From Patescibacteria group bacterium (GTDB lineage Bacteria > Patescibacteriota > Minisyncoccia > Phycocordibacterales > GWA1-40-21), in the NCBI GenBank assembly GCA_018971765.1, contig JAGXAA010000033.1, forward strand, positions 1-9,957: a stretch of DNA of 9,957 bases, written 5' to 3'. The position numbers and the translations under genes were made by a program. This document shows positions 6,507-9,957 of the stretch, in pieces. The number at the start of each line of letters is the position of its first letter. Within the stretch, counting starts at the first letter, position 1. Below the pieces are notes generated by a model. It ran no database searches. It was not told where the DNA came from and saw only the letters and a program-made list of their open reading frames with translations.

Positions 6507-7103
6507 TTATATTTTTTGAGGACAAACTTCCCAAAGGCCAAGACGATTCTGTCGCGCTTTCTCTTGCTCTTTAATAAAAATTTTGCTTTTTTTCACATCC
6601 GGCGGATAAGTATAAGCGTAAGCATACCCTTTTTCCACCAGTTCCAGATTGATGAATTTTTCTCCTTGATAGACATACCTCAGCAGTCTGCCGTATTTGT
6701 CTTTGTCCGAAACATCTTTCTCCAATCTGACTAATTTTCCTTCAACCAATTCCCTGTTTGCCCGCGCCGCTTCCTTGCCGAAACATTGCACCGGCTTTCT
6801 CGGATCAACCGTTTCGGGGGTGTCGATGCCGATATACCTTACTCGCTCGCCTCCCTCAAGTTCTATCGTGTCGCCATCTATCGCTCTTTTCACTAAATAT
6901 GTCCTATTGTCTTCGGCATTTTGGGAAAATTTTTCTCGTGTTGAGCTATCTTTTTTCGAACTTACACCCGCTGAAAAATTACCGATCTTAATTCTATCTC
7001 TCTCATAAATTTCATCGTTTCCGTAATGCGCCCCGAACCAAACCGCCAGTGGAAGAAGGGCGAAAATAAACGCGACCCAAACCTTATATTTTTTACATTT
7101 CAT
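6507..7103 (-). CDS. Membrane-anchored thermonuclease-like (SNase) nuclease
   Basis: Staphylococcal-nuclease-fold endonuclease, expected to cut DNA and RNA with calcium. Taking the ATG at 7103 (198 residues; a TTG directly before it is the alternative), residues about 8-26 (VWVAFIFALLPLAVWF) form a single hydrophobic segment, either an uncleaved anchor or a signal peptide. A polar linker of about 40 residues follows, then the SNase domain from about 68 to the end. Catalytic and metal residues are all present: IDGDT (D76, D78), RVRYIGIDTPET (R89, D94, E97) and DKYGRLLRYVY (R139), matching D19, D21, R35, D40, E43 and R87 of the staphylococcal enzyme. The nuclease would face outside the membrane. 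A role in breaking down external nucleic acid is inference. The gene lies 28 nt after tRNA-Thr, with a TATACA box 7 nt before the ATG and no Shine-Dalgarno sequence. Confidence 0.9.
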   Translation of the reverse strand: MKCKKYKVWVAFIFALLPLAVWFGAHYGNDEIYERDRIKIGNFSAGVSSKKDSSTREKFSQNAEDNRTYLVKRAIDGDTIELEGGERVRYIGIDTPETVDPRKPVQCFGKEAARANRELVEGKLVRLEKDVSDKDKYGRLLRYVYQGEKFINLELVEKGYAYAYTYPPDVKKSKIFIKEQEKARQNRLGLWEVCPQKI

Positions 7104-7110
7104 CAAGGAA

Positions 7111-7116
7111 TGTATA
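7111..7116 (-). promoter_or_regulatory. Possible -10 box for the nuclease gene
   Basis: TATACA on the minus strand, 7 nt before the ATG at 7103, in the same position as the pheS TATAAT box. There is no -35 match and no TGn extension, and the upstream half would fall in the 3' end of tRNA-Thr. Read-through from upstream is an equally good explanation for expression. Confidence 0.3.
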
Positions 7117-7130
7117 GAAATTATTTATTG

Positions 7131-7203
7131 AGCCACCCGTCAGACTTGAACTGACGACCTTCGCTTTACAAAAGCGTTGCTCTACCAACTGAGCTAGGGT
7201 GGC
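7131..7203 (-). tRNA. tRNA-Thr (anticodon UGU)
   Basis: 73-nt cloverleaf. The acceptor stem is GCCACCC / GGGTGGC, the D arm GCTC-AGTTGGTA-GAGC, the anticodon stem ACGCT / AGCGA with loop TTTGTAA (anticodon TGT, reads ACA), the variable loop AGGTC and the T arm GTCAG-TTCAAGT-CTGAC, with discriminator T. The 27-43 pair is an A-A mismatch; all other stems pair. CCA is not encoded. It lies between the small membrane protein gene and the nuclease gene on the same strand and may be cut from a longer transcript. Confidence 0.95.
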
Positions 7204-7241
7204 AAAACATAAAATTAAAACTCCTTTGTTATTATCGGTTT

Positions 7242-7607
7242 TTATTTAATATATTTTTCTTTGTATTCTGACACAGTTTTCAAAAAGAATGAAGCCGATC
7301 CTTTTTTCTTAAAATTTCCATTGACCCTGAGAGAATCGGTAAATTTTAATTTAATCAATTTTATTTTTCTCCTTGTGTTAGAAACAATGCTGATGACAAG
7401 ATTTCGAAAAAATGGCATGAATAATCTTTCTCTACTCAGGGCAGAAATCGATTTTTCGATTTCATCGCCAATCTTTGCCGCTAATATGTCAGCGCGGCTT
7501 CTTAATCCCGAAAAGAAAAGCTTTTTTTGGAGTCTTTCTTCGACTATCTTCAGTCCAATCATTATCGCAATCGAGGACATGGAAAACAAAAAAAATGTCG
7601 TGAGCAT
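7242..7607 (-). CDS. Small membrane protein of unknown function
   Basis: 121 residues, family not recognised. Residues 2-20 (LTTFFLFSMSSIAIMIGLK) are one hydrophobic segment; the remainder is strongly basic (for example RRKIKLIKLKF near 79-89), which predicts an anchored protein with a cytoplasmic C-terminal part. The ATG at 7607 lies two bases after the tsf stop codon (TAA TT ATG), so the gene is almost certainly transcribed with tsf and may be translationally coupled to it. GGA about 10 nt upstream lies inside the tsf 3' end. It ends in TAA, 38 nt before tRNA-Thr. No conserved catalytic motif is visible. Confidence 0.7.
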   Translation of the reverse strand: MLTTFFLFSMSSIAIMIGLKIVEERLQKKLFFSGLRSRADILAAKIGDEIEKSISALSRERLFMPFFRNLVISIVSNTRRKIKLIKLKFTDSLRVNGNFKKKGSASFFLKTVSEYKEKYIK

Positions 7608-7609
7608 AA

Positions 7610-8197
7610 TTATTTTTCCAAGACGCTGAATCTGGCGAATCTCGCTATCTCGATTTTCTCGCCGAATTTCTGGATCGCGGACTCAATCAGATCTTTTATC
7701 TTCAGGTTTCCGTCTTTAACGAAAATCTGTTCCAAGAGAATTTTATCGGCCAAATAAGAGTCTAGTTTGCCTTGGAGGATTTTTTCTTTAATCGCTTCCG
7801 GTTTGCCGACAACTTCTTTTTCAAAAACTTCCATGGCTTTATTTTTTTCTTCCTCGGTCACATCTTCTCTTTTGAGATATGTTGGATTGGTCGCCGCAAT
7901 CTGCATGGCAATATCGTGAGCCAGCGCGTAAAATTCATCGTTTTTGGAAACAAAATCAGTTTCACTCGACAGTTCCACGAGCGTTCCGACGGTTCCGTTT
8001 CCGTGAATGTAAGACGCTATCCTGCCGGAGCCCAATGTTCTGTCGGACTTTTTAGACGCTATGTCGGAACCTTTTTTCCGCAAAACGATAATGGCTTTGT
8101 CCATATCTCCTCTAGCTTCTTCCAAAGCTTTTTTGCATTGCATCACTGAAACGCCTGTCTTGTCTCGCAATTCTTTTATCTGTTCGGTGGTAATCAT
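7610..8197 (-). CDS. tsf: Elongation factor Ts
   Basis: Nucleotide exchange factor that releases GDP from EF-Tu. It has 195 residues, the short form (about Thermus length) with one dimerisation core instead of the two-part core of E. coli (283 residues). The N-terminal UBA-like domain (about 3-40) contains the signature LRDKTGVSVMQCKKAL. The EF-Tu-contacting motif TDFVSKNDEF is at 80-89, with D81 and F82 equivalent to D80 and F81 of E. coli. The C-terminal tail is KIEIARFARFSVLEK. The second gene of the rpsB-tsf pair, it starts 69 nt after the rpsB stop. No Shine-Dalgarno sequence precedes the ATG (AAAACAATCAA). It is followed almost without a gap by the small membrane protein gene. Confidence 0.95.
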   Translation of the reverse strand: MITTEQIKELRDKTGVSVMQCKKALEEARGDMDKAIIVLRKKGSDIASKKSDRTLGSGRIASYIHGNGTVGTLVELSSETDFVSKNDEFYALAHDIAMQIAATNPTYLKREDVTEEEKNKAMEVFEKEVVGKPEAIKEKILQGKLDSYLADKILLEQIFVKDGNLKIKDLIESAIQKFGEKIEIARFARFSVLEK

Positions 8198-8266
8198 TTG
8201 ATTGTTTTATTTAGAAAAATCTGATAATTAAATTAACTTGACCGCTTGACCAAACGCCGTATATCT

Positions 8267-8998
8267 TTAAAAAGACTGAATTTTGCCCGCGTTTGGGGTT
8301 TTGTTTTTCTTGTATTCATTCACAATTTCATCAAGAAAAAAAGAAATGCTGGAAATAGAGGAATCGTTGGCCTCTATCGGGTAGTCGATATCTTTAATGT
8401 CGCAATCAGACCCGGCCAAAGCTATGACGGGAATTCCCATTTTTACGGCCTCCTCCACGGCAATAAGTTCTTTTTTGGGATCAATCACAAAGATGGCTTT
8501 CGGCATTTCTTTCATTAGCAGAAGGCCGGAAAAAAATCTCTCCAAATTCGCTATGTTTCTGTCGATTATCAGTCTTTCTTTCTTCGTGTATTTTGACAGC
8601 TCTCCTTTTTCTCTCTGCTTTGTAAGCTCTTCCAGCTTGGAAATTCTCTTTTTTATTTCCGAAAAATTAGTAAAAGTGCCTCCGATCCATCTTCCCGCGA
8701 CGAAAGGCATTCCAATCGAAGCCGCCGCTTTTTTTATCGCTTCCTGCGCTTCCTTTTTCCCTCCCACAAGCAGAATTTGCCTGCCTTCTTTGGCGAGATT
8801 GGCCGTGAAATCCAAGGCCTTTTGAAGTAGATCGGCGGTTTTTGTCAAATCAAAAATTTCCACGCGATTTTTAACGCCGTAAATGTAAGGCGAAGCGGTC
8901 GGATGCCTTCTCGACTTTGAATAGCCGAAGTGAGCTCCCGCTTTAAACATCTCTTTTATCATTTTATCTGAATTCTTTGCGTTTATTGCTTCTTCCAT
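8267..8998 (-). CDS. rpsB: 30S ribosomal protein S2
   Basis: Universal small-subunit protein, bound at the head-body junction near S1 and S8. It has 243 residues, normal family length. Signatures: FKAGAHFGYSKSRRHP (18-33, matching KAGVHFGHQTRRWNP), PYIYGVKNRVEIFDLTKT (37-54), GRWIGGTFTNF (near 106-116), then AIFVIDPKKELIAVEEA and GIPVIALAGSDCD. There is no obvious C-terminal extension. It heads the rpsB-tsf-membrane protein unit. The ATG at 8998 follows AUUGAAAU with no Shine-Dalgarno sequence; a promoter-like sequence ends 8 nt upstream, so the transcript may be nearly leaderless. Confidence 0.96.
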   Translation of the reverse strand: MEEAINAKNSDKMIKEMFKAGAHFGYSKSRRHPTASPYIYGVKNRVEIFDLTKTADLLQKALDFTANLAKEGRQILLVGGKKEAQEAIKKAAASIGMPFVAGRWIGGTFTNFSEIKKRISKLEELTKQREKGELSKYTKKERLIIDRNIANLERFFSGLLLMKEMPKAIFVIDPKKELIAVEEAVKMGIPVIALAGSDCDIKDIDYPIEANDSSISSISFFLDEIVNEYKKNKTPNAGKIQSF

Positions 8999-9006
8999 AT
9001 TTCAAT

Positions 9007-9035
9007 AGCCTAACAAATAATCATCCTTATTGCAA
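9007..9035 (-). promoter_or_regulatory. Possible rpsB promoter with overlapping palindrome
   Basis: On the minus strand TTGCAA (9035-9030), a 17-nt spacer and TAGGCT (9012-9007) with a TGn extension (TG at 9015-9014). The hexamers are only 4/6 and 3/6 matches. A 14-bp inverted repeat, ATTGCA-AA-TGCAAT (9029-9042 on the plus strand), covers the -35 box and could be an operator. Predicted transcription begins within a few bases of the rpsB ATG. Confidence 0.35.
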
Positions 9036-9069
9036 ATGCAATCAATCTTTCATTCTCGTAGCAAAACCA

Positions 9070-9092
9070 GTGGGACGCGCTTCGCGTCCCAC
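9070..9092 (-). terminator. Strong GC-rich hairpin, possible terminator of the tRNA-Leu unit
   Basis: Perfect 10-bp stem GTGGGACGCG / CGCGTCCCAC with a 3-nt loop. On the minus strand it is preceded by CCAAAAG and followed by TGGTTTTG, so four Us come after a short gap. That makes a weak intrinsic terminator between tRNA-Leu(CAG) and rpsB. A smaller hairpin, GGCTTT-TTTC-AAAGCC (9113-9098), lies just before it in the transcript. A palindromic repeat without terminator function is the alternative. Confidence 0.45.
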
Positions 9093-9127
9093 CTTTTGGC
9101 TTTGAAAAAAGCCGTCTTGTTTTGTTG

Positions 9128-9211
9128 TGCCCAGGAGAGGACTCGAACCTCCAAGGAATTGCTTCCACAAGCTCCTGAAGCTTGCGTGTCTACCAATTTC
9201 ACCACCTGGGC
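9128..9211 (-). tRNA. tRNA-Leu (anticodon CAG)
   Basis: 84-nt class II tRNA. The acceptor stem is GCCCAGG / CCTGGGC, the D arm GTG-AAATTGGTAGA-CAC, the anticodon stem CAAGC / GCTTG with loop TTCAGGA (anticodon CAG, reads CUG), a long variable arm with stem GGAA / TTCC, the T arm GGAGG-TTCGAGT-CCTCT, and discriminator A as expected for Leu. CCA is not encoded. It lies 70 nt after tRNA-Leu(UAG) and shares its T arm exactly. Confidence 0.96.
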
Positions 9212-9281
9212 TTTTTTATTCGTATTCTCGCGCGAGTCAAGCGGTTGGCTCGCTTCCTCTCGGCCCGCTCGAGGACTCGTG

Positions 9282-9363
9282 TGCCGAGGAGAGGACTCGA
9301 ACCTCCATGGGTTGCCCCGCTTGCTCCTAAGGCAAGTACGTCTACCAATTTCGCCACCTCGGC
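9282..9363 (-). tRNA. tRNA-Leu (anticodon UAG)
   Basis: 82-nt class II tRNA. The acceptor stem is GCCGAGG / CCTCGGC, the D arm GCG-AAATTGGTAGA-CGT, the anticodon stem CTTGC / GCAAG with loop CTTAGGA (anticodon TAG, reads CUA), a variable arm with stem GGG / CCC, the T arm GGAGG-TTCGAGT-CCTCT, and discriminator A. CCA is not encoded. It is the first gene of a Leu tRNA pair. The 70-nt spacer to the second tRNA is GC-rich and holds no gene. Confidence 0.96.
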
Positions 9364-9372
9364 ATTGCGCTG

Positions 9373-9401
9373 ACTCTAACACAAATTTAAGAAATATCCA
9401 A
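9373..9401 (-). promoter_or_regulatory. Possible promoter of the tRNA-Leu pair
   Basis: On the minus strand TTGGAT (9401-9396), a 17-nt spacer and TAGAGT (9378-9373) with a TGT extension (9381-9379). Transcription would start only a few bases before the mature tRNA-Leu(UAG) 5' end at 9363. The hexamer matches are modest; the position and the extended -10 support it. Confidence 0.4.
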
Positions 9402-9408
9402 AGATGTC

Positions 9409-9957
9409 TTAATAATTTTTACTGCTGATGAGGTCATATATTGCCTTCGATAATTTTTTCATCGGAAAACTTTTTTTACGATTTCTTGTCTTCAGAGACG
9501 CAAGGATCGCAATAACATATTTAACATTTTTGCCCTCAACAATGCCGGCGTCGGAATTGAATTTAAGAATTGATCCGTCTTTTAGCCCGGTTTCAAACCA
9601 TCCTCCTTTGCGATAAAATTTCGCCGATTTCGGCAGGCCCGCGCCGATATTTTCATTTTCAAAATGCTTGCCGTTTAATAAAGACTCTTTCAAATATCGA
9701 CTTGTCGTTTTATTGATTATTTTTCCTTTTTCAACAAGAAACAAGAACTCGGCAATATGCCTGGCGCAGGTCAGAGTAATTGGCGCTTTTTTATATTTCG
9801 CTTTTTCAGATTTTCTCGGAATAAATTTTCGGGTGATTTCGCTTCCATCCCAATGATACTCTTTTATTATATTTTTATTTATATTTTCTCTCCCGACAAG
9901 ATCTATCAAGCAATTTGCCGCCGTGTTGTCGCTTCGCGAAAGCATAAGTTTCAGCAA
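9409..9957 (-). CDS. Class A beta-lactamase-like serine hydrolase (N-terminus outside window)
   Basis: C-terminal 182 residues of a penicillin-binding/beta-lactamase-fold protein; the frame is open to the window edge, so the catalytic SxxK lies outside. Visible are the SDN motif in LSRSDNTAANCLIDLVG (S9-D10-N11 of the visible part) and, about 106 residues later, KGG in FYRKGGWFETG (117-119), which takes the place of the KTG triad on strand B3. NSDAGIVEGKNVKYVIAILAS follows, as in the beta-lactamase2 family. The omega-loop Glu of true class A enzymes (ExxLN) is not seen between SDN and KGG; the region is basic (RKSEKAKYKK). That favours a cell-wall peptidase or transpeptidase-like role over antibiotic hydrolysis, which is inference. 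Any export signal is outside the window. It ends in TAA, 45 nt before tRNA-Leu(UAG), with no terminator seen. Confidence 0.8.
   Translation of the reverse strand: MLKLMLSRSDNTAANCLIDLVGRENINKNIIKEYHWDGSEITRKFIPRKSEKAKYKKAPITLTCARHIAEFLFLVEKGKIINKTTSRYLKESLLNGKHFENENIGAGLPKSAKFYRKGGWFETGLKDGSILKFNSDAGIVEGKNVKYVIAILASLKTRNRKKSFPMKKLSKAIYDLISSKNY

Noticed and set aside
7166..7227. AAAGGAG followed by a 14-codon frame that runs into tRNA-Thr
   Set aside because: The frame is inside the tRNA cloverleaf and stops in its anticodon region; the SD-like sequence is best seen as coincidence.
1..9957. CRISPR array, insertion sequence or prophage genes
   Set aside because: No regularly spaced repeats, transposase, integrase or phage structural gene was seen on either strand.

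Overview
The window comes from a small-genome bacterium, most probably of the Candidate Phyla Radiation (Patescibacteria, perhaps a parcubacterial lineage). This is an inference. It rests on unusually trimmed versions of universal proteins (a 252-residue PheS without the N-terminal arm and a 650-residue PheT without the tRNA-binding OB domain), few Shine-Dalgarno sequences, at least one promoter that implies a leaderless mRNA, short spacers, and tRNA genes without an encoded CCA. Every complete gene ends in TAA or TAG, and no in-frame TGA is needed, so the standard code fits.

All recognisable genes lie on the minus strand and are transcribed from right to left. In transcription order they are: a class A beta-lactamase-like serine hydrolase (cut by the right edge); tRNA-Leu(UAG) and tRNA-Leu(CAG); rpsB, tsf and a small membrane protein; tRNA-Thr(UGU); a membrane-anchored thermonuclease-like nuclease; pheS, a spacer with a large nested palindrome, and pheT; a 421-residue zinc-metallopeptidase-like protein; an intrinsic terminator; and gyrB (its last few codons are cut by the left edge).

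Most of the window is translation machinery: two Leu tRNAs, one Thr tRNA, ribosomal protein S2, EF-Ts and both PheRS subunits. gyrB adds DNA supercoiling. The accessory genes are the nuclease (possibly for using external nucleic acid), the cell-wall-type serine hydrolase and the metallopeptidase.

The metallopeptidase is the least ordinary gene. Its C-terminus carries HEVAH and a downstream REDIAEA helix, arranged as in the catalytic domain of anthrax lethal factor, yet it has no visible export signal. Other points worth a second look are the doubly trimmed PheRS, the TATAAT box placed exactly for a leaderless pheS transcript, the 92-bp nested palindrome between pheS and pheT, and a gyrB leader in which an 8-codon open frame ends at the base of a hairpin that covers the likely ribosome-binding site. 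I did not find a clear new multi-gene system, CRISPR array, prophage or insertion sequence.
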